Source of the DNA: Burkholderia sp.
GTDB lineage: Bacteria; Pseudomonadota; Gammaproteobacteria; Burkholderiales; Burkholderiaceae
Direction: 5' to 3'
NCBI GenBank assembly: GCA_030151225.1
Contig: JASLEG010000308.1
Span: 1 to 14,271 of the forward strand
DNA: 14,271 nt
The notes under the pieces were generated by a model. That model saw only the letters and a list, made by a program, of their open reading frames with translations. It was not told where the DNA came from and searched no databases. The translations under genes were made by a program, and so were the position numbers. Positions 1 to 6,509 of the stretch are shown in pieces; positions within the stretch are counted from its first letter, which is position 1; the number at the start of each line of letters is the position of its first letter.

Positions 1-581
1 AGTGGTTTCCGGTGTTCACGGTCGAGCGCATCACGATGCGCCGCGACGCGATCTATCACTCGACCTATACGGGCAAGCCGCCCGACGAGCCGGCCGTGCT
101 CGGCGTCGCGCTCAACGAGGTGTTCGTGCCGCTGCTGCAGAAGCAGTTCGTGGAGATCACCGACTTCTATCTGCCGCCCGAGGGCTGCAGCTACCGGATG
201 GCGATCGTGCAGATGAAGAAGAGCTACGCGGGCCACGCGAAACGCGTGATGTTCGGCGTGTGGAGCTTCCTGCGCCAGTTCATGTATACGAAGTTCATCG
301 TGGTGGTGGACGAGGACGTCGACATCCGCGACTGGAAGGAGGTGATCTGGGCGATCACCACGCGCGTGGATCCGGTGCGCGACACGGTGATGGTCGAGAA
401 CACGCCGATCGACTATCTCGACTTCGCCTCGCCGGTGGCCGGCCTCGGCTCCAAGATGGGCATCGACGCGACCAACAAGTGGCCCGGCGAAACCCACCGC
501 GAATGGGGCCGCCCGATCGAGATGGACGCCGCCGTGAAGGCGCGCGTCGACGCGCTCTGGAACGAAATCGGCCTCGCCTGA
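1..581 (+). CDS. ubiD: UbiD, 4-hydroxy-3-polyprenylbenzoate decarboxylase (3' part only)
   Basis: This is the last ~193 codons of UbiD, the prenylated-FMN-dependent decarboxylase that converts 4-hydroxy-3-polyprenylbenzoate to polyprenylphenol in ubiquinone synthesis. The frame is open from the window edge, reading WFPVFTVERIT, and ends at TGA 579-581. The stretches RRDAIYHSTYTGKPPDEPA, LNEVFVPLLQKQF, DFYLPPEGCSYR, GVWSFLRQFMYTKF and ENTPIDYLDFASP match the C-terminal half of Escherichia coli UbiD almost word for word, as does the tail ATNKWPGETHREWGRPI. The N-terminal half, with the cofactor-binding and catalytic Glu-Arg-Glu region of the family, lies outside the window. The GTG at 12 is internal, because homology continues upstream of it. 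A LysE-type gene follows after 12 bases, so the two are probably co-transcribed. The fragment looks intact. Confidence 0.97.
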   Translation, partial: WFPVFTVERITMRRDAIYHSTYTGKPPDEPAVLGVALNEVFVPLLQKQFVEITDFYLPPEGCSYRMAIVQMKKSYAGHAKRVMFGVWSFLRQFMYTKFIVVVDEDVDIRDWKEVIWAITTRVDPVRDTVMVENTPIDYLDFASPVAGLGSKMGIDATNKWPGETHREWGRPIEMDAAVKARVDALWNEIGLA

Positions 582-583
582 GC

Positions 584-589
584 GGAGGG
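584..589 (+). promoter_or_regulatory. Ribosome binding site of the LysE-type gene
   Basis: GGAGGG lies 4 bases before the ATG at 594. It favours 594 over the in-frame ATGs at 600 and 615, although 600 would also give workable spacing. Confidence 0.7.
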
Positions 590-593
590 CACG

Positions 594-1268
594 ATGCTCA
601 TGCCTTCCGCCTCGATGCTGTCCGACGGGTTTTTCCTGTCGTTGTCGCTGTGTCTCGACATCGGTCTCGTCAACGTCGCGGTGCTGTCGCTGACGCTCTC
701 GCACGGTTTCCGGCCGGGCTTCTGGCTCGGCCTCGGCTCGTGTTTCGGCGATCTCGTCTACGCCGCGCTCGCGCTGGCCGGCATGGCCGTGCTGCTGCAG
801 TTCGAGGCGGTGCGCTGGGTGGTGTGGCTCGGCGGCGGCGCGGTGCTGCTGTTCCTCACCGGGAAGATGGCGCGCGAGGCGCTGTTTCCGCCACGATCGG
901 CCGCCACCGGCGACGCCGCCGCCGTGGCCACTGCCCGCACGAGCGCGCCGCGCAGCTTCGTGCGCGGCATGCTGCTCGCGATGTCGTCGCCGTCGGCGAT
1001 CCTGTGGTTCGCGGCGGTGGGCGGCGCGCTGATCGCCAAGGCCGGCGCCACCACGCCCGTCACCGCGTCGGTGTTCCTGAGCGGCTTCTTTCTCGGCGGC
1101 CTGGCGTGGACGCTGTTCCTGTGCGGCCTCGCGAGCCAGGGCCGCAAGCGCGCCGGCGCGGGGCTGATGCGCGCGTGCCACGTGGTGTCCGCGCTGCTGT
1201 TCGCGTACTTCTCGTACAGCGTGATCGCGGGCGGCTATCGCGACCTGATCGCGCACGCGGGCGCCTGA
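594..1268 (+). CDS. LysE/RhtB family exporter
   Basis: A 224-residue inner-membrane protein of the LysE/RhtB superfamily, whose members export amino acids such as lysine, threonine or homoserine lactone. The substrate cannot be told from sequence. It has about six hydrophobic segments. The first begins near residue 10 and is followed by LSHGFRPGFWLGLGSCFGDL, the family's Gly-rich loop with a conserved Gly-Asp. The second half begins with FVRGMLLAMSSPSAILWF (about residues 120-137), which corresponds to the family's 'GFLLNLLNPKAILFF' element. A polar Ala/Thr-rich linker at about 98-117 separates the halves. The PGP often found early in the family is replaced by DIGLVN. The gene starts 12 bases after ubiD and probably shares its transcript, which need not imply a shared pathway. 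Family is secure, substrate unknown. Confidence 0.88.
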   Translation: MLMPSASMLSDGFFLSLSLCLDIGLVNVAVLSLTLSHGFRPGFWLGLGSCFGDLVYAALALAGMAVLLQFEAVRWVVWLGGGAVLLFLTGKMAREALFPPRSAATGDAAAVATARTSAPRSFVRGMLLAMSSPSAILWFAAVGGALIAKAGATTPVTASVFLSGFFLGGLAWTLFLCGLASQGRKRAGAGLMRACHVVSALLFAYFSYSVIAGGYRDLIAHAGA

Positions 1269-1286
1269 GGCGCGCCGCAAACGCAA

Positions 1287-1318
1287 ACGGCGCGGCACGG
1301 TTTCCCGTGTCGCGCCGT
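1287..1318. terminator. Hairpin between convergent genes, probable bidirectional terminator
   Basis: Arms 1287-1300 and 1305-1318 pair over 14 bp with one G-U pair, around the loop TTTC. It lies 18 bases after the LysE-type stop and 44 bases after the stop of the convergent small gene. There is no real T-run on the plus side. The minus side continues into GTTTGCGTTT, which is somewhat T-rich. It could end transcription from both sides or simply protect mRNA ends. Confidence 0.5.
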
Positions 1319-1362
1319 CGAGCGGTGCAAGGCCGGCGCGCCTCGCGGGCGCGCCACGCTGC

Positions 1363-1650
1363 TTACCAGTGACGACCGTAATAGCCGTGGTGGTAATGGT
1401 GCCAGTACGGACGGCCGTAGTAGCCGCCGACGACCACCGGCGGCGGGCCGCCGTAGTAGGCCGGTGCCGGCGCGTAGACCACCGGCGGGGGCGGCGGCGC
1501 GTAGACGACCGGCGGCGGCGCGGCGTACACCGGATAGGCGGGGGCGATCGGCAGGCCGATGCCGACACCGATCGAAACGTGGGCCTGCGCGGCGCTCGCG
1601 ACACCAAGGCCAAGCGCGGCGGCGGCGATGAACGGAATGATCTTTTTCAC
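1363..1650 (-). CDS. Small secreted Pro/Tyr/Gly-rich protein (PXPV-like repeats)
   Basis: A 95-residue protein of unknown function. The GTG start at 1650 is chosen because an AGGAG (1658-1662) lies 7 bases upstream and the product then begins with a clean signal peptide: VKKI, a hydrophobic run IIPFIAAAALGLGVASA, and an AQA cleavage site after residue 23. Longer in-frame starts would bury this signal. The mature part has repeats of the type PPPVVYAP and ends in a Gly/Tyr/His-rich tail with a WHHYHH cluster. Similar small periplasmic or surface proteins with PXPV-type repeats are common in Burkholderia, with no agreed role. The histidine cluster could bind metal, but that is a guess. It stands alone and is convergent to the LysE-type gene. 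Confidence 0.82.
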   Translation of the reverse strand: MKKIIPFIAAAALGLGVASAAQAHVSIGVGIGLPIAPAYPVYAAPPPVVYAPPPPPVVYAPAPAYYGGPPPVVVGGYYGRPYWHHYHHGYYGRHW

Positions 1651-1726
1651 TTCGGCTCTCCTGGCGGCACATGGATGATTCGGCCGGCCACATGAACAGC
1701 GACGAATGCGCTGCGGTACGGGTTCC

Positions 1727-1756
1727 AATGTAGCGAAATCGCCTCGAGCGGACCAA
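1727..1756 (-). promoter_or_regulatory. Candidate sigma-70 promoter of the Pro/Tyr-rich protein gene
   Basis: Read on the minus strand, TTGGTC (1756-1751) and TACATT (1732-1727) are separated by 18 bases. Transcription would begin near 1720, giving a leader of about 70 bases before the GTG at 1650. The match is moderate and rests on pattern only. Confidence 0.35.
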
Positions 1757-1770
1757 CCGCATTTGTTGCA

Positions 1771-1780
1771 AATTGCAATT
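1771..1780. repeat. AATTGCAATT palindrome in an AT-rich island
   Basis: A perfect 10-bp palindrome, preceded by an overlapping TTGCAA at 1766-1771. It stands out in a very GC-rich region and lies about 15 bases upstream of the candidate -35 of the minus-strand promoter, where an activator might bind. No regulator can be named. Confidence 0.3.
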
Positions 1781-2041
1781 GCCGTGCCGCATACACGCCC
1801 GCCCGGCGCGGCTTTCGGCGGCATGTCCCCGCCCGGCAAGCGCCTCGGCACGACCGTTCGCCCCCGATCGAGCAGGCAAATCGGTCAGGATTTCCGATAG
1901 GCAGCGACCAATCCCGGGCCGTCACGGAAATGATTCATTACAAATTGTCGGTGCGATGCGACGCCTTCGCGCCGGGCTTGCCGCGATCCGGGCACGCGAC
2001 GGGCGACCCGATCCCCGCTGCGCCAATGCCGCCCTCGAATA

Positions 2042-2059
2042 CGGGATACTGAGATCCCG
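2042..2059 (+). repeat. Small hairpin just upstream of the DUF2520 start
   Basis: CGGGAT and ATCCCG form a perfect 6-bp stem around a 6-base loop, ending 21 bases before the ATG. There is no clear Shine-Dalgarno sequence between the hairpin and the start codon. The hairpin could influence translation or be chance. Confidence 0.3.
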
Positions 2060-2080
2060 CTCAATCTTCCCGCTCCTGCC

Positions 2081-3007
2081 ATGACGCTATCGTCCACACC
2101 CCGCATCGGCTTCATCGGCGCGGGCCGGCTCGCCCGCTGCCTCGCGCGCCGCTTCCATGCGGCCGGCTATCCGGTCAGCGCCGTGGCGAGCCGCTCGCCC
2201 GACTCGGCTCGCGCACTCGCCGCGCTGGTGGATGCCGCGCCCGTCGACACCTCGCAGGCGGTGGTGGACGCCGCCGACCTGATCTTCGTGACCGTGACCG
2301 ACGACGGCATCGGCCCCGTGGCCGCCTCGCTGCGCTTCGATCCCGCCCGTGCCGCGTCGCAGGCGCTCGTGCATTGCAGCGGCGCCTCGAGCGTCGAGCT
2401 GCTGTCGCCCGCGCGCGATCAGCAGGCGCAGACCGGCGGCTTCCATCCGCTCTATCTGTTCGGTGGGGGCGACGCCGATCTCGCGCGCATCGAGGGCTGC
2501 TCGGTCACGATCGAGGCCGACGGCAGCCTGCGCACCGTGCTGGAGGCGCTGGCCGCCGCGCTCGGCTGCCATCCGCTCGCGATTCCGGCCGGCGCCCGGA
2601 TGCTGTACCACGCGGCCGCGAACTACGCGGCGAGCTTCGCGCTGTGCGGGCTGTCGGAAGCCGTCGCGCTGTGGCGCACGCTCGGCATCGACGAGGCCGA
2701 CGCGCTGCGGGCCATGCTGCCGATGCTGGCGGGCACGATCGAGACCGGCCGCGACAAGGGGCTCGCCAACGCGCTGGCCGGGCCGGTGTCGCGCGGCGAC
2801 GCCGGCATCGTCGACAGGCAGCTCGCGCTGCTCGACGCGCTCGGCGGCGATCACGCCACGCTGTACGCGCTGATGACGCGCCGCGCCGTGGCGCTGGCGA
2901 GACAGCGCACGCCGCCGCCGCCCGGGCTCGACGCCGTGGCGCGCGGCGTGGAGGCCCTGCTGGCCGAACGACTCGCGCAGGCTGCCCCCGGTGGCCGCGA
3001 GCCGTGA
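2081..3007 (+). CDS. DUF2520 / Rossmann-like NAD(P)-binding protein
   Basis: A 308-residue cytoplasmic protein of the family with an N-terminal F420/NADP-oxidoreductase-like Rossmann domain and a C-terminal DUF2520 domain, related to 6-phosphogluconate dehydrogenase-like enzymes. The nucleotide loop is GFIGAGRLA (residues 10-18). The DUF2520 signatures are all present: FHPL (121-124), the helix YHAAANYAAS (176-185), and ALAGPVSRGD (231-240), equivalent to the family's 'ALTGPvaRGD'. Length is normal and key motifs are intact, so it is probably an active dehydrogenase or reductase. No substrate is established for this group. The ATG at 2081 places the Rossmann beta strand a few residues in, as expected, although no strong ribosome site is seen. 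A YggT gene follows 73 bases later on the same strand and may be co-transcribed. Confidence 0.88.
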   Translation: MTLSSTPRIGFIGAGRLARCLARRFHAAGYPVSAVASRSPDSARALAALVDAAPVDTSQAVVDAADLIFVTVTDDGIGPVAASLRFDPARAASQALVHCSGASSVELLSPARDQQAQTGGFHPLYLFGGGDADLARIEGCSVTIEADGSLRTVLEALAAALGCHPLAIPAGARMLYHAAANYAASFALCGLSEAVALWRTLGIDEADALRAMLPMLAGTIETGRDKGLANALAGPVSRGDAGIVDRQLALLDALGGDHATLYALMTRRAVALARQRTPPPPGLDAVARGVEALLAERLAQAAPGGREP

Positions 3008-3068
3008 TAATGTGACGCCCGATGACCGTCGCCATCGCGCGACGGCACACGCTACCCGACTGTCTGAC

Positions 3069-3073
3069 AAGGA
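3069..3073 (+). promoter_or_regulatory. Ribosome binding site deciding the YggT start
   Basis: AAGGA lies 7 bases before the ATG at 3081. It supports this start over the in-frame alternative at 2991, which would overlap the DUF2520 gene and add 30 hydrophilic residues not expected in a YggT protein. Confidence 0.65.
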
Positions 3074-3080
3074 TTCCGTG

Positions 3081-3644
3081 ATGCTCGGCGAGATCGCCCG
3101 CTTTCTGCTCAACACCCTGTTCACCCTGTTCGGCGCCGCCCTGCTGCTGCGCGCCTGGATGCAGGCGGTACGCGTGCCGCCCTACAACCCCGTCACGCAG
3201 GCCGTGCTGCAGGCCACCAACTGGCTCGTGCTGCCGCTGCGCCGCGTGATTTCCGGCACGCGCGGCGTGGACTGGGCGAGCGTGGTGGCCGCGCTGCTCA
3301 CCGCGTTCGTGTACGTGCTGCTGATGGTGGTGCTGATCGGCGTCGACCCGATGTCGATGCTGCCCACGATCGCGATCGTCGCGGTGCTGACCATCGTGAA
3401 ATGGGCGCTGAACCTCGTGCTGTGGATGACGATCCTGATGGCGCTGCTGTCGTGGCTGAACCCGCGCTCGCCGGCGATGGCGATCCTGCTGCCGCTGACC
3501 GCGCCGCTGCTGAACCCGCTGCGCCGCGTGCTGCCGGCGCTCGGCGGCATGGACCTGTCGCCGATCGTGCTGTTCCTGATCGTGCAGGTGCTGATCATGA
3601 TCGTGACGCGCGCGGAGATCTCGATGACGGCCTTCACGTTGTAG
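3081..3644 (+). CDS. YggT family integral membrane protein
   Basis: A 187-residue inner-membrane protein with two YggT repeats. The first (about residues 8-75) carries LLLRAWMQAVRVPPYNPVTQ and LPLRRVIS. The second (about 105-180) carries ILMALLSWLNPRSPAMAIL and LLNPLRRVLPALGGMDLSPI. Both show the family pattern of a helix, a short loop with N-P, 'P-L-R-R', a Gly-Asp/Asn element and a closing helix. The family (cyanobacterial and chloroplast YlmG/CCB3 and E. coli YggT) is linked to cytochrome assembly, division or osmotic stress depending on the organism; the role in this organism is unknown. The gene ends in a strong terminator. Its last 11 bases overlap the end of the convergent minus-strand gene. 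Confidence 0.9.
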   Translation: MLGEIARFLLNTLFTLFGAALLLRAWMQAVRVPPYNPVTQAVLQATNWLVLPLRRVISGTRGVDWASVVAALLTAFVYVLLMVVLIGVDPMSMLPTIAIVAVLTIVKWALNLVLWMTILMALLSWLNPRSPAMAILLPLTAPLLNPLRRVLPALGGMDLSPIVLFLIVQVLIMIVTRAEISMTAFTL

Positions 3645-4821
3645 GCACATCGATCCGCCGGCGCGGAACGCACGAGGGCGTCGCGATCGCGACGCCCTTT
3701 TTCTTTCGTGCCGCCGGTTGGGGCTCGCGCGCCGGGAGCGCGCGCTGGGCGAGCAGCGCCGAGATCGTCGCGCTGATCAGCAGCGCGAGCGGCATGATCA
3801 GCAGGCTCAGGTTGCGCAGCTCGTCCTTGAAGCAGAACGCGAGGAACAGCGGCACGTTCACCCCCAGCGAGATCAGCGTGGCCATCCGCGCCGGCGCGGG
3901 CAGGCCGCGCCAGCCCAGCTTCACGACGATCCCCAGCAGCACCAGATGCACGACGTTGAAGCCCTTGGTGGTCGGCACGCCGTAGTTGATCTCGGTGCGG
4001 AAATAGTGAAGCGGGTTGATCAGGAACAGCACGTGGGACACCAGCTGGTACGCCACCATGCCGCCGTCGTTGCCCATGTAGCGATGCTTGACCGCGAGGT
4101 TGACCGCCACGGCCACCGCCACCAGGCCGCCCGTCAGCAGCAGCGCCTGCCGGCGCGTGTAGTGCATCGCCGCGAACGGGAACAGCATCAGCACGAAGAA
4201 CAGATACGACTCCTTGTTCAGCGTGGCGAGCGCCACCACCACCACCAGCGCGGCGAGGTGGCGCTTCAGCACGAGCCGGATGCCGAGCGCCATGAACAGC
4301 AGCTCCGGCATGTCGTAGTAATAGCCGCCCTCGGTCAGGATCAGGGGAAAGACACCGGCGATCGCGATCGGCGCGAGCGTGGCCGCCACCGGATCGCCGA
4401 GCAGTTCGAGGCACACGGCGCGAATCACGAACAGCGCCGCGAACATCGACAGGAAGGTCATCGCGTAGACGAGCAGATAGCGCACCGAGTATTGCGGACG
4501 GGTGACGTCGGTCGCGCCGGGAAAATAGCGCTGCACCGGATTCGACAGCGGCGGATCTTCCACCAGCTTGTGCAGCAGCGCGTCCTTCAGCTTTTCGGGT
4601 AGCGCGGCGTCGATCAGATTCGCGGTCATCGGCAACAACTGCCGATAGACGAAGGGGCGCGATTCCGTGCCATCGAGTGCCAGCGGCAGGGAAAACGGCG
4701 TGTTTTCGCGGAAATTCCATTTGAGAAAATAGCCGCCGAACGACGACGCGGCCGCGATGTAGAAAACAAAAATCAGAAGAAACCAGGCACTGAAACGCGA
4801 CGAAACGATTCTGGTCTGCAT
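3634..4821 (-). CDS. Polytopic membrane protein of unknown function (possible GT-C-like)
   Basis: A 395-residue protein with roughly nine hydrophobic segments. I do not recognise a named family. The ATG at 4821 is chosen because AAGGAG lies 8 bases upstream and the first helix (about residues 10-30) then starts the protein. A large loop of about 80 residues follows, probably periplasmic, containing ESRPFVYRQLLP. Later come EGGYYYDMPELLF, LNKESYLFF and an Asn/Tyr-rich loop, NPLHYFRTEINYG. A first helix plus a large loop with acidic and aromatic motifs fits GT-C-type transferases that use lipid-phosphate sugars, but this is only architectural. The basic tail, beginning near ARKKKGVAIATPS, is encoded across the YggT terminator. 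The 5' third is less GC-rich than its surroundings (about 52% at 4741-4800). It is divergent from the HAD-UbiA gene. Confidence 0.8.
   Translation of the reverse strand: MQTRIVSSRFSAWFLLIFVFYIAAASSFGGYFLKWNFRENTPFSLPLALDGTESRPFVYRQLLPMTANLIDAALPEKLKDALLHKLVEDPPLSNPVQRYFPGATDVTRPQYSVRYLLVYAMTFLSMFAALFVIRAVCLELLGDPVAATLAPIAIAGVFPLILTEGGYYYDMPELLFMALGIRLVLKRHLAALVVVVALATLNKESYLFFVLMLFPFAAMHYTRRQALLLTGGLVAVAVAVNLAVKHRYMGNDGGMVAYQLVSHVLFLINPLHYFRTEINYGVPTTKGFNVVHLVLLGIVVKLGWRGLPAPARMATLISLGVNVPLFLAFCFKDELRNLSLLIMPLALLISATISALLAQRALPAREPQPAARKKKGVAIATPSCVPRRRIDVPTT
3676..3706 (+). terminator. Strong intrinsic terminator after the YggT gene
   Basis: 3676-3697 is a perfect 22-base palindrome (GGGCGTCG arm, CGATCG centre, CGACGCCC arm) followed by TTTTTCTTT. 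It is a textbook Rho-independent terminator for plus-strand transcription. It lies inside the coding region of the convergent membrane protein, where the same bases encode the RKKKGVAIATPS part of the tail. Confidence 0.9.
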
Positions 4822-4891
4822 CACCCCTCTCCTTATGCCCAAGGCGATTAGATGTCGGTCCCCGGCGCAGCCGGGTTCGCGATCTGCGCGC

Positions 4892-4920
4892 GTGGCGGCA
4901 GGCGCGCCGCCTCCCGCCAC
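4892..4920. repeat. Strong imperfect hairpin in the divergent intergenic region
   Basis: Arms 4892-4904 and 4908-4920 pair over 13 bp with one central C-C mismatch around a 3-base CGC loop. It lies 71 bases upstream of the minus-strand membrane protein start, so it could be in that gene's leader. No T-run follows on either strand, so a terminator is unlikely. Confidence 0.4.
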
Positions 4921-5081
4921 GAGTGTAGTGGGCGGCCTTCGGCAGCATCGTGTGATCCCGTACAGATGGGTCCATGGCGCGTGATTAATCTCGGTTTCCA
5001 GTGCGGTGCCGCACGTGCAGGCGCGCTCCGGCATGGCCCGTCGCTGCAGCGACATCCTCTACCTCACCACGGACAGACACC

Positions 5082-6503
5082 ATGTCGACTCCCGGCATTC
5101 CGCTTTGCGTCGATCTCGATGGCACGCTCACGCGCACGGACCTGCTGTTCGAATCCGTGCTGGAATTGCTGAAGCGCAATCCGCTTTATCTCTTCATGTG
5201 TTTTCGCTGGCTGTTGCGCGGCAAGAGCTACATGAAGGAACAGATTGCCCGGCGTGTGTCGATCGACGTCGACATTCTTCCGTACAACGAAAAGCTCGCG
5301 CAGTTTCTCGAGGCGGAGCAGAAGCGCGGCCGGCGGCTTTATCTGTGCACGGCCAGCGACGAGAAATTCGCGAATCAGGTGGCCGGCCATTTCGGATTCT
5401 TCGACGGCGTGATGAGCAGCAACGGCGAGGTCAACCTGCGCGGCCGCCACAAGGCCGACGCGCTCGCGCACCGCTTCGGCGAGCGCGGCTTCGACTATTG
5501 CGGCAACGACCTGACCGACGTGCCGGTGTGGAAGCGCGCCCACGCCGCGATCGTGGTGGGCAACCCGCGCATCGTGTCGGCCGCGCGCAAGGTCAACGAG
5601 ACGATCATCCAGTTCGACCGCGCGCGCACGCCCGTCAAGACCACGCTGAAGGCGATGCGCGTGTATCAATGGTGCAAGAACGTGCTGATCTTCCTGCCGC
5701 TGCTCGCCTCGCACCAGTTCACCGACCGGCTCTCGGTCGCGCATGCGCTCGTGGCCTTCTTCGCGTTCAGCTTCTGCGCGTCGGCCGTGTACATGCTCAA
5801 CGACATGCTCGATCTCGACTCGGACCGGCGCCACGCGCGCAAGCGCAAGCGGCCGTTCGCGTCGGGCGAGCTGTCGCTGGCCCGCGGCATGAGCGTGACC
5901 GCGCTGCTGCTCGCGCTGAGCGCCGCGCTGGCCTCGCTGCTCTCGCTGAAGTTCGGGCTCGTGCTGGCCGTGTATTTCGCGTTCACGCTGGCCTATTCGC
6001 TGGCGCTCAAGCGGATGCTGCTGGTGGACGTGTTCGCGCTCGCCGCGCTGTATTCGGCGCGCGTGCTGGCCGGCGGCGCGGCGGTGGGCGTGCAGTTGTC
6101 GTACTGGCTGATCCTGCTGTCGCTGCTGATCTTCCTGAGCCTGGCCATGGTCAAGCGCTACGCCGAACTGAACGCCGCGCAGGCCGAGGGCAAGGGCACC
6201 GCGGCGGGGCGCGGCTACACGATCGGCGACATGTCGATCCTGCGCTCGTTCGGCGGCGCGGCCGGCTACACCGCGGCGCTGGTGCTGGCGCTGTACATGA
6301 ATTCGCCCGAGGTGCGCGTGATGTACCACCACCAGGGCGTGCTGTGGGCGATCTTCGCGCTGATGCTGTTCTGGATCAGCTGGGTGTGGATGGCCGCGTT
6401 CCGCGGCAGGATGCACGACGATCCGATCGTGTTCGCGCTGAAGGATCGCGTGAGCCTCGGCGTGATCGCCGTGTGCGCGGCCGGCGTGGTGCTGGCCTCC
6501 TGA
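5082..6503 (+). CDS. HAD-UbiA fusion: phosphatase-like domain plus polyprenyl-phosphate transferase-like domain
   Basis: A 473-residue fusion. Residues 1-180 are a HAD domain with motif I DLDGT (nucleophile D11, acid D13), motif II T90 in LCTAS, K124 as motif III and GNDLTD (141-146) as motif IV, so it looks catalytically complete. Residues 190-473 are a UbiA-type membrane domain starting with RVYQWCKN and carrying NDMLDLDSD (240-248), followed by RKRPFASG, YSLALKRMLLVD (305-316) and MVKRYAEL. This pattern resembles decaprenyl-phosphate phosphoribosyltransferase (Rv3806c in mycobacteria) more than the ubiquinone prenyltransferase. I infer transfer of phosphoribose from PRPP to a polyprenyl phosphate, with the HAD part removing the 5-phosphate. 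The ATG at 5082 puts DLDGT at residue 11; only a weak CGGA precedes it. A small transporter gene follows after 6 bases. Domain calls are firm, substrates inferred. Confidence 0.88.
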   Translation: MSTPGIPLCVDLDGTLTRTDLLFESVLELLKRNPLYLFMCFRWLLRGKSYMKEQIARRVSIDVDILPYNEKLAQFLEAEQKRGRRLYLCTASDEKFANQVAGHFGFFDGVMSSNGEVNLRGRHKADALAHRFGERGFDYCGNDLTDVPVWKRAHAAIVVGNPRIVSAARKVNETIIQFDRARTPVKTTLKAMRVYQWCKNVLIFLPLLASHQFTDRLSVAHALVAFFAFSFCASAVYMLNDMLDLDSDRRHARKRKRPFASGELSLARGMSVTALLLALSAALASLLSLKFGLVLAVYFAFTLAYSLALKRMLLVDVFALAALYSARVLAGGAAVGVQLSYWLILLSLLIFLSLAMVKRYAELNAAQAEGKGTAAGRGYTIGDMSILRSFGGAAGYTAALVLALYMNSPEVRVMYHHQGVLWAIFALMLFWISWVWMAAFRGRMHDDPIVFALKDRVSLGVIAVCAAGVVLAS

Positions 6504-6509
6504 ACGCCG

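Larger units (their letters stand above)
1651..2080. other. 430-base intergenic region between divergent genes
   Basis: This region divides the minus-strand secreted protein gene from the plus-strand DUF2520 gene. I see no convincing gene: the open frames here lack ribosome sites and family features. It holds a candidate minus-strand promoter (1727-1756), a locally AT-rich block with overlapping TTGCAA and AATTGCAATT palindromes (1765-1780), a second AT-rich block around 1929-1950 that may carry the plus-strand promoter, and a small hairpin (2042-2059) before the DUF2520 start. Confidence 0.6.

Noticed and set aside
12..581. Treating the GTG at 12 as a gene start
   Set aside because: Similarity to UbiD continues in frame to the window edge, so the gene begins outside the window.
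2087..3124. Long open frame on the minus strand opposite the DUF2520 gene
   Set aside because: Arg/Gly/Ala-rich low-complexity translation with no family resemblance. The plus strand carries clear DUF2520 motifs.
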